Source of the DNA: Helianthus annuus
Lineage: Eukaryota; Streptophyta; Magnoliopsida; Asterales; Asteraceae
Length of the DNA: 64,000 nucleotides
NCBI RefSeq assembly: GCF_002127325.2
Contig: NC_035435.2
Location: 118,647,464-118,711,463 of the forward strand
Reading direction: 5' to 3'
Shown: positions 25,992-36,842 of the stretch, piece by piece
Layout: each line of letters opens with the position of its first letter
Numbering within the stretch: the stretch's first letter is position 1
Position numbers and translations under genes: made by a program
The notes under the pieces: generated by a model
What the model saw: only the letters and a program-made list of their open reading frames with translations
The model's database searches: none
Told to the model about the DNA's origin: nothing

Positions 25992-26718
25992 TGTTAGGAT
26001 CTGAGTTTGGTTTTGATTGTGTTTTATGTTTGAATTAAGATGAACAATGAACAAGTAGTGCAGCGGAATATAAATGGAAACAAACTTTTCACAATCAAAC
26101 AGGAGAATTGCTTTCAACAACATTTTCAACAAAGAATCGAATGATTGAATTTATTTCATCAACGATTACAATTGCATGTATGTAACAAACTCCCCCTCAG
26201 CCTGAGCTCACAATGATTTGTTCGTACAGGAAGAAAGATGGTGAAGAGCTAATAGAACAATACAGGGTACTGTTCTATCTATAGGCACGGACAAACCACT
26301 GAGGCATCTTTGCTGACGTTACCATGAAAGTGACATCTAACCTCCTAACAAACTCTAACAACTGATCTATACAAGTACTGCTATGCTAACCACTGATATA
26401 CAATACATTACATGAGATAAACTAAACTAGTGCTGAAACCTTCCACTGATGTGAACCCAGCAGTACTTGACATATCCAACAAAGCTTGACTCATAGCAGT
26501 AGATTAAACAGCAGGGCTTTGGTCTTCATCAGTCTTTGACTTGATCAACAGTTGTAGGTCAGCAGTTGTAACGATCAGTAGATTTGAGGTCATCAGATGT
26601 TGTAATCACTTTCAAGGGGAGAGACTTGAATACATAACATCTGCTTATTCTGGATCCACTGCCCTTATCCAGTTTTGGCTTTAATTATCTGTTTCTCTGA
26701 TAGGGTTCAATCCCAACA
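25992..26718 (-). repeat. Copia-1 5' LTR
   Basis: A 727 bp segment begins TGTTAGGAT and ends ATCCCAACA, near-inverted termini of the LTR type. It abuts the primer site on its left. It contains several CCACTGAT words like the rest of Copia-1. The matching 3' LTR lies outside the window, so the right edge is inferred from the terminus. Confidence 0.7.
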
Positions 26719-26862
26719 AAGGTTGAAACTAATCTTACCGCATGAAGTCGTGCACTCTTGGAATTCTTCTCCACAACATCTATTCCTATCATTGAAGCCC
26801 CCATTCAAGCCGAAGGCTGACAAGAGTCAAGACAAATTTTAATGCTTGAGTCAGTACAAGTA

Positions 26863-27496
26863 TCATTCTATAATACTATACAAAGGAAAAGTGACGTACA
26901 AGACGGTAATTTTGTCACGTGTATCAATTATAAAGCAACATGTACAAGGTGTTTAAAGTCATTTGAATTACAAATTCTTCAAAGTTTTAAGACACTAGAA
27001 GGTTAAATTTGGGATTTCACATGGAATTAAAGAACCCTAAATTAATCTTCATCAATTGAATTGAATTGAAGGCGGCCAAGGAAGGAAGGGTCTCACCTTC
27101 TTCAATTCATCCTCTCAATTACCCTGTTAAGAAGTGGGCAATGGAAGATCAGGCACACATTCAATTCATCCTCTCATCAGTTAAAAACGGTATCAACATT
27201 ACCGGACCCGTCGGCAACTCAACTCTACCCCTTCAACCCCAGATTGTCATGGCCTTGAAAGCAGCTGGTAAGAATCAAATCCATCAAGTTTAACCAGTTG
27301 ATACCCCTAATCGATTCTTGGTTTATAATTTCCTCATGGCCTTTGCGTCGTTTTTTTTTCTACGTCTTCTCGATGGCTCAACATTATGTTCCATATAACA
27401 AAGCCCGTCGAATTACAACCCTGTAAAATTTTCCCTAAAGGTTCAGTTGGGAAATTCATTTATCTGACACAAGTGTGAGATTTTAATTGTTTGCAG
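26863..27496 (+). other. Helitron left part before the CLPP5 exons
   Basis: A 75-codon open frame at 27066-27292 begins with a run of Lys, Ser and Pro residues and resembles nothing I recognise. It contains the phrase TTCAATTCATCCTCTCA twice (27101, 27164). I do not call it a gene. Confidence 0.4.
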
Positions 27497-28136
27497 GAAT
27501 GTTAGTAAATTGAGAAGCAATCAGAAAATCGTTAGGACTTCTTCGGTGAAAGCTGTATATTCCGGTGATTATCCGTCACTAGACAAGAATTCAAGACAGG
27601 GAATATGGTCCATTAGGTAGGGTCCTGTGCTTCTGTTTCGTTATTATTATCAATCTATTTATTATTTATTGTAATTGTTGAGTAATTTCTAATACGCAGG
27701 GAGGATGTACAAGTTCCATCATCACCCTACTTCCTGACATATGCACAAGGTCAAGGGCCACCTCCGATGATGCAAGAGCGGTTCCAGAGTGTTATCAGTC
27801 AACTCTTTCAATACGTGGGTACCTTCTTTGTGCTGGTGAACTTTCTTTAATCTGTTTATAGTAATTATACGCGTGTTTGGCTGTGTTTATAGAGAATCAT
27901 ACGTTGTGGTTGATGATGATATGGCAAACATTATCGTTGCTCAGCTTCTATATTTTCATGCTGTTGATCCTAACAAGGTTTGATCAGATCCATTACTTAA
28001 CTGATCAAAAGTTAGTTATTCCTCTAACGACTGCTCACTACATGCTACTGTCACCGTTTTAATATTATTGACAAGATATTGTGATGTATGTAAACTCTCC
28101 TGGTGGGTCGGTCACTGCTGGTATTTTGCTCTCTTC

Positions 28137-28174
<38 letters not shown>

Positions 28175-28919
28175 TTTGTGATTCTTGAATATGAATTTTG
28201 TTGTTTATTTTTGCGATTCTTTAGGTATGGCCATTTTTGACACCATGAAGCATATCCGCCCCGATGTTTCCACTGTATGCGTCGGACTTGCTGCAAGGTA
28301 ATCAGGTTATATTTATTATAACGTTACGTAATACTTTTAAATTTCTGTTTTATCAATAAAAATTATATTTTGACTCGCTTATTTTACAGTATGGGTGCTT
28401 TCCTGCTTGGTGCCGGCACAAAAGGTATTAATTTACTTTCGCTTTACTTACTTTAGGATTTCAGTTACTGAAATACTCCGTATTATGTTTATCTCTTCAA
28501 CAAAATGTAGGAAAAAGATACAGTCTTCCAAATGTAAGGATAATGATTCAGTCTTCCAAATGTAAGGATAATGATTCATCAACCTCTTGGAGGCGCACAA
28601 GGTGGACAAACTGATTTGTATATTCAGGTATGCCTTCTTTTGTCCGATTTTAAAAACTTAACACAAGATGTCTAATGAAATTACTATGTTTGGTGGTAAC
28701 TAATGACGACATTATTCTTGTAGGCTAATGAAATGTTGGCATCACAAGGCGAATTTGAATGGGTATCTGGCATACCACACGGGTCAAAGTATTGACCGAA
28801 TTAACCAAGACACGGACCGCGATTACTTCATGAGTGCCAAAGAAAGTAAAGAATATGGGCTTATAGATGGTGTCATTATGAATCCACTTAAAGCTCTCCA
28901 ACCACTGGCAGCCGCTTAA
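27497..28919 (+). pseudogene. CLPP5: CLPP5-type chloroplast Clp protease subunit, eight-exon pseudogene
   Basis: ClpP is the serine protease core of the chloroplast Clp complex. Exons lie at about 27497-27616, 27700-27814, 27893-27977, 28076-28120, 28225-28297, 28390-28424, 28511-28627 and 28724-28919, with GT...AG borders. Recognisable blocks are VQVPSSPYF, AQGQGPPPMMQERFQS, MYVNSPGGSVTAG, the active-site ASMGAFL (Ser codon split by an intron), [13 protein letters not shown] and [13 protein letters not shown] before the stop. Disablement is clear: an 8-base loss near 27910, a lost base at the 28076 exon start, a 28-base tandem duplication at about 28520-28580 and an extra G near 28738. No start codon or transit peptide is visible. 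It lies inside the candidate Helitron, so it is probably a captured copy. Confidence 0.88.
28137..28175 (+). repeat. (GT)n(AT)n microsatellite in a CLPP5 intron
   Basis: A GT run of about 9 units passes directly into an AT run inside the intron after the NSPGGSVTAG exon. Confidence 0.85.
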
Positions 28920-29049
28920 GTAAGCATCAGTTATAATTTTGAACTGTGTCTTCGAATGATATCACTAGCGATGGCAAAAGCCATTGACTTCACAACGTTT
29001 TCCCTAAATTTGTAAGTTTTTAGTTTATTTGTTTTTTAGACAAGAAACT

Positions 29050-29599
29050 AGGGGTGTGAATTTCGGACACGACCCGAAAATACGACACGAACCCAACACG
29101 AAATTCGCGCGTTTAGGTTTAGTCTAGATAGATTTGGGTCAGTTTCAGGTTGAACCGGCGAACCCGTTTAGGTTAATGGGTCGGGTTCGGGTTAACCCGA
29201 TCAGGTTGTCGGGTTGACCCGACACATTTATATTATATTATATTTTTTTACAACTTATTTTATGTTATAAATTAAGTGTGGTGTGTATTTTATGCCATAA
29301 TTATAACTTCAAAAGAGAAATTAGCATAAGATTTTATAATTTAATATAATTGTGTTATATAGATTTGTGTTTTTAAGTAAATTTTAATTTTAATATATTA
29401 ATTTCAGGAAAAAATAAAATTAAAAAACTCTGGTTGAACAGGTCGTGTTTGGGTCAACCCACAAAACTTCAGGTCGTGTTCGGGTTCATATGTATAACAC
29501 GATTTTCGAGTTCGGGTTGGGTTTGGGTTCGTGTAAAATTTTTGGGTTCGGGTCGGGTTGAACCCGTCAACCCACGAACACGACCCATTTAGCACCCCT
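29050..29599. mobile_element. MULE-type MITE with 10 bp target duplication
   Basis: The ends are AGGGGTGTGAA and, inverted, AGGGGTGCTAA. A perfect 10 bp duplication ACAAGAAACT flanks them (29040-29049 and 29600-29609). The interior is 550 bp, rich in GGGTCGGGTTCGGGTT-type words near both ends and has no coding frame. Length of duplication and terminal repeats fit a Mutator-like non-autonomous element. Confidence 0.75.
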
Positions 29600-29609
29600 A
29601 CAAGAAACT

Positions 29610-30708
29610 GAGAGTAATTATTACTCTTTTCTCTTGAAAATTTTGACCTGTTGAATCAAAAAGTAATTCAGTTTAAATGTCAATTAATTTTGATAATACT
29701 ATTGTAACAAAACTTCCACCACAACGTGCAGTTGCACTTCACTTTCATGTGATCATATATGCTAAAAGATGTTACAGAATGGGACTGTTTCTTCGCAAAG
29801 TTCACATCTTATTTTGATCAATTCTCTTGTCACAATTTGTGTTGTCTCCCTTAGTAACTTGGTATGTGTTGGTTGGTTTTTTCATAATAATATCCTCGTT
29901 TGTTAAAAATTGTATGTTAAATATAGTATGTTAACCAACCAATTTGGAATACAAAAATTTGTAGGCATATGTGCGAGCTTTCTTTGATGTTCATGAGCAA
30001 GAAAGAAGCTATCCAGGATGGATTCCTTTGGAGATTACATAACAGAATGTGTTGGTGGATCGCACCCCATGACTTTTGATGATGTAAGCTCGCCTTACCA
30101 CACACATTGTGACCCCAAGGCTCAACGCTTCTCAGTCCCTTGAGTTGTCTTTCATCATCGTAGAATGGTTGAGGAAGAAAAGAATGGGGTCTCCAAACTC
30201 GCCCTTTAAAATTTTAGATCTATCAACTGCTCGGTAGAGTTGTATTTTTTTTTTTTTTTTTTTGGTGAAAGGTTGTTTGTGGGATCTTGAGCTGATGTCA
30301 AGTTAGACAAAGCATTGCTACATGATAATGAGTCATAGTTATGCTATGTAAATTAGGCATGTTAGGATTGGGTCTTGATCTAGATCTGATCCATACAGGG
30401 ATTGACGGATCCAATTGGTATAACACTTGATCCACTCATTTAATTCATTGACCCATATAAAACAATTCTCTTTCTATTTATTTTCTTGTCATATTCCACC
30501 CCACCATACTGTTAGCTTCTCACTTTCTTTAAGAAAGTGATTTGGTCTATGGCAACAATATTTATAAGGTAAAGATATGATGAAGTTGATTTCATCATAA
30601 CGTTTTCTCTTTTATGTGATAATTTGAATACAGTTACTTTTCTTTTTATTTAACTTGAGTGGTTTATTTGGTATATTCTTAAGCCAGGTTCAACTTGATG
30701 TGGCATAT
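29610..30708. other. Non-coding Helitron interior left of Copia-4
   Basis: I see no gene. A poly(T) run of about 20 bases lies at 30244-30262. Short frames here are AT-rich and without recognisable motifs. Confidence 0.5.
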
Positions 30709-31157
30709 TGTTAAAATATCCTATAAAATATTCTATATTGTTACATAATTTTCAGTTTAAATGTTTGCCTTTTTTAGTTTTCTAACCGTTGGTCCTTTTT
30801 TTCTTTTGTGATTGAGGTTGATCCGGTTTTGGCTTTGGGCTCCTTATCTCTAAATGGGCTGATCCTTGCTTGCTTTGGGCTTGAGGGCTTCGTGTGATCC
30901 GGCTATATATCGACTCTCCTTGGGATCCTGGCAATCACCCGTCTCACACTACTCCTTCTCGAACATTTCTGCATCTACTCTCATTTGTTCCTCACACGTA
31001 CATTCGTGAGGGTTTTGATCTCTTCCGTGTTAACTTTTTGGTTACACTTGTACACCAGTCAATCTGTGATGACTTGGTGATTTCTTTGTACTGTTTTAGT
31101 GAAGAAGTTCTAATAAATTGGTATTTTCATTGTTGATTCATCCCTAAAGCTCTGACA
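30709..31157 (+). repeat. Copia-4 5' LTR
   Basis: TGTTAAAATA...GCTCTGACA, 449 bp, with a TATA-like CTATATATC near 30902-30910. Confidence 0.96.
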
Positions 31158-31170
31158 TGGTATTAGAGCT
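31158..31170 (+). other. Copia-4 primer-binding site
   Basis: TGGTATTAGAGCT directly follows the 5' LTR. It matches the tRNA-iMet complement with one difference (TATTAG for TATCAG). Confidence 0.85.
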
Positions 31171-31892
31171 CCAAGGTTAAGTTGGTGCTCTGGTGATCTT
31201 CCGCTGCAATCGCCGGTGCTTGCTTATCCGTATATCAGTCCAAGGACTCTGATCTAGGGTTACGACGGTGGTGCTTGAAGTCTTGGTAGTCCAGTGGTCC
31301 ACTGGTTGATTCTCTGGTCACTGATTGCTTGTGGTTGCTGTGCCGCCGCTGGAAGAACGAAACCCTAATTTTTAGGGTTTTACTCGTATCTGTTGTTTGA
31401 AGGATTTCTCGTTGGTCCCTTTTGGGCAAACCAACAGATCTATTCTCTGTCTTCTGATCAAGGTTCTGTAACCCTAATTGAAGGTTACAAACCTTGATCC
31501 CTTTGGATTTTGCTTGCACCCACTATGAGATCGTTCTATCTCCTTTTTTTTATTTCTGTCTTGCATCATTATTTGTTGTGTCTAGACATCTTTGATACCG
31601 GGTGTTTAGGTGAGACCGGTTTGATTTGGGGATACAGAGAGGGTTCACTCTGTTGCATATTACTTTGTGTCTAGGGCTCCCTGAATACTGTCTGCGGAGG
31701 CACCTGTGAGTGATGAACCTCTGATCGGACCTCTGTTCAGGCTTCGCTCTCTGACCTTGTTCGTGCTTGCCACTTCCTGTTTTTCGCTGTGTTTCTTGTT
31801 TTTTGCTTACCTCTGTGTTACTTGCTATCTGTCTGCTTGCCTGGTTTTATTATCTCTGTGTTTACCTGTCTTATTGCACTATTTCTGCAAGT

Positions 31893-32681
31893 ATGCCTGA
31901 TACAGATGATCAAGTTGTGACCTCTGTTACTTTGATTAGTAAATTAGATGCTAGCGACCCGTTATATTTGCATGCTAGTGACTCAAGTAGTCTTTCTATT
32001 GTCAATATCAAACTAAAAGGAACTGAAAACTATGTTGTCTGGTCAAATGCTATGAAACTTGCTTTAACTGCCAAGAACAAGTTAGGCTTTATTAATGGTA
32101 CTTGTACTAAATCAACTAAAGATGATGTTCTGGCTAGTCAGTGGGATAGATGCAATTCTGTTGTGCTAACTTGGATTTTCAATTCTGTCTCTGAAGAACT
32201 GTATGTTGGTCAAGTTTACTCTAGCCTTGCTAGTGAAGTCTGGAGTGACTTAAAGGACACTTATGATAGGGTAGATGGCTCAGTTGTGTTCGGATTATAC
32301 CAAAAAATTAATTCTGTTAGCCAGAATGGGGCAAGTGTGTCTGAATATTATCATAAACTCAACACTATGTGGAAACAATTTGATGCCATGGTTCAATTAC
32401 CTTCATGTACTTGTGATGCCTCTTCTAAATACAATGAATTCAGTCAACTGATTAAGCTTATGCAGTTCCTGATGGGATTAGATGATATTTATCAGCCTGT
32501 TAGAACAAATCTTTTAACCAGGGACCCTTCACCCACTGTTAAAACTGCTTTTTCCATTATTTCTAGAGAAGAATCACACAGAGATTCTAATAAATCGTCA
32601 AAGGTTCCTAATTTGTTGCCAAAACAACTCAATACAATGACAATAAAAAACGTTTTAACAAAGGGCCTAATCCCAACCTAA
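31893..32681 (+). pseudogene. Copia-4 gag, N-terminal frame
   Basis: I choose the ATG at 31893 (MPDTDDQVVTS) because the upstream open part is hydrophobic leader sequence without gag character. The protein shows the copia gag N-terminal fold: LKGTENYVVWSNAMKLAL, then SSLASEVWSDLKDTYDR and LMQFLMGLDDIY. The frame runs off at 32681. The zinc knuckle lies just beyond in the next frame, so one base has been gained or lost near 32620-32640. Confidence 0.85.
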
Positions 32682-33586
32682 AGTGTACTCACTGCAATAA
32701 GCTTGGTCATGTGATTGAAAAATGTTTTGAGCTCCATGGTTATCCCTCAAACTACAGAAATAAACCTGGTCAAAGCAGTCCACAATGGTCAAAAACAAGT
32801 GTGTCTGCTAATAATTCTGTTGCCAATTCTATGAATGACCAATCTGCTAGTACTTCCTTAAATGCTTTATCTGCTGATCAATTCTCCAAGCTGTTAGGTC
32901 TGCTAAATGAAAATAAGATGGAAGACTCTCACAAATCTAATATGAGTGGTAAGTGTTATAGTTCCTGCTCTTCACTAGGATTCTATAAAAACACTTATTG
33001 TTTCAATACCAGTTTTTTCCATCGAAATAGATTTAAATGGATCATTGATTCAGGAGCTAACCAACATATGGTTATGAACAATGATAATATGTTTAATCTA
33101 GTAGATGTGTCTGATTATGATATTACTGTAAAACATCCTAATGGAACTGATGCTAAGGTTAAACAAATAGGATGCTTTAGACTTTCTGAAGACGTGATCT
33201 TGAAAGATGTATTTGTTGTTCCTGAATACTGTGTTAATCTCATATCTGTTTACAAACTATCTAAAGATAATAAACTCAAAGTTGTTTTTGATGAACATAA
33301 TTGTTATATCCAGGATGTGTCCTTAAAGAAAAACCTGGTGATTGGTAGACAAACTGATGGCCTTTACTTTTGTGGTAACTCGAGTAATCCTATCATTGCT
33401 TGTTTCAATAAAACTGAAACAATAAAGCTCTGGCATTCCAGACTTGGTCATCCCTCAGATCAAGTCCTACATGTTCTAAAACTTAAAACCGATTCAAGTC
33501 AAGTTGAGCCTTGTGACACATGTCACAAAGCTAAACAACATAGAATTCCTTTTCCTTTAAGTAATAATAAATCTAAACATGTTTAG
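32642..33586 (+). pseudogene. Copia-4 zinc knuckle, protease and gag-pre-integrase
   Basis: In this frame a CCHC knuckle CTHCNKLGHVIEKC lies at about 32685-32725. The aspartic protease motif WIIDSGANQHMV follows near 33039. The pre-integrase block LWHSRLGHPSDQV and the CDTCHKAKQH zinc site end it. The frame stops with TAG at 33584, exactly where the integrase core starts in the next frame. Confidence 0.85.
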
Positions 33587-36276
33587 TGCATCTTGATGTT
33601 TGGGGTCCATATAAACGGCCCAGCCTTGATGGCTACAAGTTTTTTCTCACCATAGTTGATGACTACTCAAGGGTTGTATGGGTCTATCTTATGAAATCTA
33701 AAACTGAGGTATTTGACAACATAAAAAACTTTTATGAACTGGTCAAAACTCAATTTGAAACAAAGATCAAAAGTTTTAGAAGTGATAATGGGTCTGAGTT
33801 TATAAATTCTCAAATGGATAATTTTGTTAAAACTCATGGAATACTTCATCAAACTTCTTGTACCTACACACCCCAACAAAATAGGATTGCAGAAAGAAGA
33901 CACCGACACCTTCTGAACATTACTAGAGCTTTATTATTTCAATCTGGTGTTCCTTTAAGATTCTGGTCTGAATGTGTGCTTACTGCTGCTTATCTAATTA
34001 ACAGGACCCCCTCTTCTGTGTTAGGTGGTAGAACACCCTATGAGTTGCTGTATGGTTTTGAACCTTCTCTTAATCACTTGAAAGTTTTTGGATGTCTGTG
34101 TTACTTTACTATCTTAAACAACTCTGATAGACTTGAAGAAAGAGCTGAACGATGCGTTTTTATGGGATACTCTAATTTAAAAAAGGGATACAAACTTTGG
34201 AGTTTGGATCAAAGGACATTCTCATTCTCAAGAGATGTCAGTTTTTATGAAACAGTTTTTCCTTTTAAAACCAAGTTGTTTTCTGAAACTGATCTAGACA
34301 AAACCAATTCTTTAAATCACTCAAGCTTTTTTGATGTCTATGAACTTTCAAGTGATATAAATCCCGATGATGAAGAGAAGGAGCCTACTGATTCTGTACC
34401 TGAGACACAGCAACACAATAACTCAAATGGGCCAATTGATGTTGCTGATGCTCAGCAATCACCTCCTTTAGATGACATGGCTAATGATCAGCATCATAGT
34501 GAGCCTCAAACTAAGTCTGTGAGGGTTGAGTCTAGTGGTACAAATGACGAATCTGTCCTTCCTGAGGGTAACCAACCTTTTCTTAGAAAATCTACTAGAC
34601 ATGTATCTGCCCCTAAAAGATTTAACGACTTTATTGTTGGAAATGCTAAATACAGTTATGATAAAGTTGTTAGCTATGCTAATCTGTCTAGCGACAATAT
34701 GTGCTTTGCTGCAAATTTAAATAAAATGACTGAACCTGTTAGTTATAGAGAAGCATGTAAGGATAAAAGATGGATAGATGCCATGAATGATGAACTCTCT
34801 GCTTTATACAGTAATGATACTTGGGATTTAGTCGACCCTCCAAAGGGAAAGAAACCCATTGGATGCAAATGGGTTTACAAAATTAAATACAAATCAAGCG
34901 GTGAAGTTAGTAGGTTTAAAGCCAGGCTCTTTGCCAAAGGCTTTAGTCAAGTTGAGGGCATAGACTTTGAAGAGACCTTCTCTCCTGTAGTCAAAATGGT
35001 CACAATTAGATGTATTATTAGCCTATCTGTGCAAAATAACTGGCCCATTTATCAACTTGATGTGAATAATGCCTTCCTTTATGGTAGTTTAAAGGAGGAG
35101 GTGTACATGACTCTTCCTGATGGCCTAAACATTGATAAAAACAACAAAGTGTGTAGACTAAAAAGGTCCCTTTATGGCCTAAAACAAGCCCCTCGAATGT
35201 GGAATGAAAAACTTGTTCAAGTTCTTGTCAAACTTGGTTTTAATCAGTCCAAATGTGATCATTCTATGTTCATAAAATCCAACAACTCTGTGTTTATTGT
35301 CTTATTAGTCTATGTGGATGACATTGTGCTAACAGGTAACAACCCTGATGAAATTAATAATATCAAAAACCTTCTAAAAAAGGAATTTCAAATAAAAGAC
35401 CTAGGTCTATTAAAATACTTTCTTGGCATTGAAGTTATCAAAAACAATGATGATATTTGTCTTACCCAAAGAAAGTATTGTATAGATCTCTTAAATGAAT
35501 ATGGAATGAGTGGATGCAAACCTGTTAGCTGTCCTATTGAACAAAACTACATTTTAACCAAGTTAAGCAAAAAAGAAGATTTAAAAGATGCTAATGTCAC
35601 AGAGTATCAAAAGCTGGTTGGGAAACTTATTTATTTATCCCACACCCGTCCGGATATTGCATATGCTATTCATTATCTTTCTCAATATATGCATAAACCA
35701 ACCGAGGCACACTCTCAGATAGCCTTTCGGTTGCTGAGATATTTAAAAGGTGCACCCGGTCTTGGCATCATGTTTAAACAAAGTGATACTTTTCAGTTAA
35801 CAGCTTATGCTGATTCCGATTGGGCCAAATGTGTTGACAGCAGGAGATCTGTTACAGGGTTTTGTATTTTCCTTGGAAACTCCTTGGTTTCTTGGAAAAG
35901 CAAGAAACAAAGTGTAGTTTCTCGATCCTCTGCTGAAGCCGAGTACAGATCCATGTGTAGTGCTGCCTGTGAAATTCTGTGGTTAACAAACATCAGGGAG
36001 TTGGGGATTAATGTTAATCTTCCAGTTACCCTCAGATGTGACAATACTGCCGCCATCTCTATAGCCGCAAACCCAGTATTTCATGATAAAACAAAACACT
36101 TTGAGGTTGACCTCTTCTTACTAAGGGAAAAAATTGTTGCAAGTATCATCAAAACAGCAGGCATTCAATCTGAATTTCAACTTGCTGATCTCTTCACAAA
36201 AGGCCTCATGCCAAGGAGCCACGACGAAATGTGTAAGTCTTTGGGTTTGGAAAATCTGTTTAAACATTTAAACTGA
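33586..36276 (+). CDS. Copia-4 pol: integrase, reverse transcriptase, RNase H
   Basis: One uninterrupted frame of 896 codons. The integrase core has LDVWGPYKRPS, FRSDNGSEF and PQQNRIAERRHRHLL, so all catalytic acidic residues are present. The linker is acidic and Ser-rich. RT has IGCKWVYKIKYKSSGE, LYGLKQAPRMW and the catalytic YVDD at 35311-35322. RNase H has ADSDWAKC, WKSKKQSVVSRSSAEAEY and LADLFTKGL. The frame does not begin with ATG (a GTG codon stands first) and needs a frame change from the preceding protease frame. The stop TGA at 36274 overlaps the purine tract. It is the best preserved polymerase in the window. Confidence 0.93.
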   Translation: MHLDVWGPYKRPSLDGYKFFLTIVDDYSRVVWVYLMKSKTEVFDNIKNFYELVKTQFETKIKSFRSDNGSEFINSQMDNFVKTHGILHQTSCTYTPQQNRIAERRHRHLLNITRALLFQSGVPLRFWSECVLTAAYLINRTPSSVLGGRTPYELLYGFEPSLNHLKVFGCLCYFTILNNSDRLEERAERCVFMGYSNLKKGYKLWSLDQRTFSFSRDVSFYETVFPFKTKLFSETDLDKTNSLNHSSFFDVYELSSDINPDDEEKEPTDSVPETQQHNNSNGPIDVADAQQSPPLDDMANDQHHSEPQTKSVRVESSGTNDESVLPEGNQPFLRKSTRHVSAPKRFNDFIVGNAKYSYDKVVSYANLSSDNMCFAANLNKMTEPVSYREACKDKRWIDAMNDELSALYSNDTWDLVDPPKGKKPIGCKWVYKIKYKSSGEVSRFKARLFAKGFSQVEGIDFEETFSPVVKMVTIRCIISLSVQNNWPIYQLDVNNAFLYGSLKEEVYMTLPDGLNIDKNNKVCRLKRSLYGLKQAPRMWNEKLVQVLVKLGFNQSKCDHSMFIKSNNSVFIVLLVYVDDIVLTGNNPDEINNIKNLLKKEFQIKDLGLLKYFLGIEVIKNNDDICLTQRKYCIDLLNEYGMSGCKPVSCPIEQNYILTKLSKKEDLKDANVTEYQKLVGKLIYLSHTRPDIAYAIHYLSQYMHKPTEAHSQIAFRLLRYLKGAPGLGIMFKQSDTFQLTAYADSDWAKCVDSRRSVTGFCIFLGNSLVSWKSKKQSVVSRSSAEAEYRSMCSAACEILWLTNIRELGINVNLPVTLRCDNTAAISIAANPVFHDKTKHFEVDLFLLREKIVASIIKTAGIQSEFQLADLFTKGLMPRSHDEMCKSLGLENLFKHLN

Positions 36277-36282
36277 GGGGGG
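36275..36282 (+). promoter_or_regulatory. Copia-4 polypurine tract
   Basis: GAGGGGGG immediately precedes the 3' LTR and overlaps the pol stop codon. Confidence 0.9.
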
Positions 36283-36731
36283 TGTTAAAATATCCTATAA
36301 AATATTCTATATTATTACATAATTTTCAGTTTAAATGTTTGCCTTTTTTAGTTTTCTAACCGTTGGCCCTTTTTTTCTTTTGTGATTGAGGTTGATCCGG
36401 TTTTGGCTTTGGGCTCCTTATCTCTAAATGGGCTGATCCTTGCTTGCTTTGGGCTTGAGGGCTTCGTGTGATCCGGCTATATATTGACTCTCCTTGGGAT
36501 CCTGGCAATCACCCGTCTCACACTACTCCTTCTCGAACATTTCTGCATCTGCTCTCATTTGTTCCTCACACGTACATTCGTGAGGGTTTTGATCTCTTCC
36601 GTGTTAACTTTTTGGTTACACTTGTACACCAGTCAATCTGTGATGACTCGGTGATTTCTTTGTACTGTTTTAGTGAAGAAGTTCTAATAAATTGGTATTT
36701 TCATTGTTGATTCATCCCTAAAGCTCTGACA
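36283..36731 (+). repeat. Copia-4 3' LTR
   Basis: 449 bp, same length as the 5' copy and about five transitions different. Confidence 0.97.
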
Positions 36732-36812
36732 CATATTTTAATTATGAGACTTATTAAACATGACAAGTTATTAGATGGGACACCATAATCGTCTCTAATA
36801 TTAGACGGGACA

Positions 36813-36842
36813 CCCGCTGCAACGCGCGGGCATTCCCACTAG
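36813..36842 (+). other. Helitron 3' terminus (hairpin and CTAG)
   Basis: Stem CCCGC...GCGGG at 36813-36830 is followed after 8 bases by CTAG (36839-36842) and then T. This is the typical Helitron termination signal. Confidence 0.7.

Larger units (their letters stand above)
30709..36731 (+). mobile_element. Copia-4: young Ty1/copia retrotransposon
   Basis: A 6.0 kb element with two 449 bp LTRs that differ at about five positions, all transitions (roughly 1.1%). It is flanked by the target duplication CATAT (30704-30708 and 36732-36736). It has a primer site, a compact gag, a full pol domain set and a purine tract. Gag and pol each need one frame change, so it may be just disabled. It is shorter than Copia-1, -2 and -5 and lacks a 3' accessory ORF. 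Confidence 0.96.
26863..36842 (+). mobile_element. Candidate Helitron carrying a CLPP5 fragment (with Copia-4 inserted)
   Basis: The left end is A|TCATTCTATAATACTATAC, which has the TC start and AT-rich first bases usual for plant Helitrons. The right end has a GC-rich hairpin CCCGCTGCAACGCGCGGG (36813-36830), then 8 bases, then CTAG followed by T. These are the classic Helitron terminal signals. Without Copia-4 the unit is about 4 kb and contains a multi-exon CLPP5 pseudogene in the same orientation. No Rep/helicase gene is present, so it would be non-autonomous. The right end is convincing; the left end is less certain. Confidence 0.6.

Noticed and set aside
26183..26200. CTCCCCCTCAG within the Copia-1 5' LTR as a purine tract marking the LTR end at about 26187
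   Set aside because: The LTR-type terminus ATCCCAACA at 26718 pairs with the TGTTAGGAT start and gives a more consistent boundary.
27066..27292. 75-codon frame as the CLPP5 first exon and transit peptide
   Set aside because: Its sequence does not resemble a transit peptide, it is followed by a stop, and no splice signal joins it to 27497.
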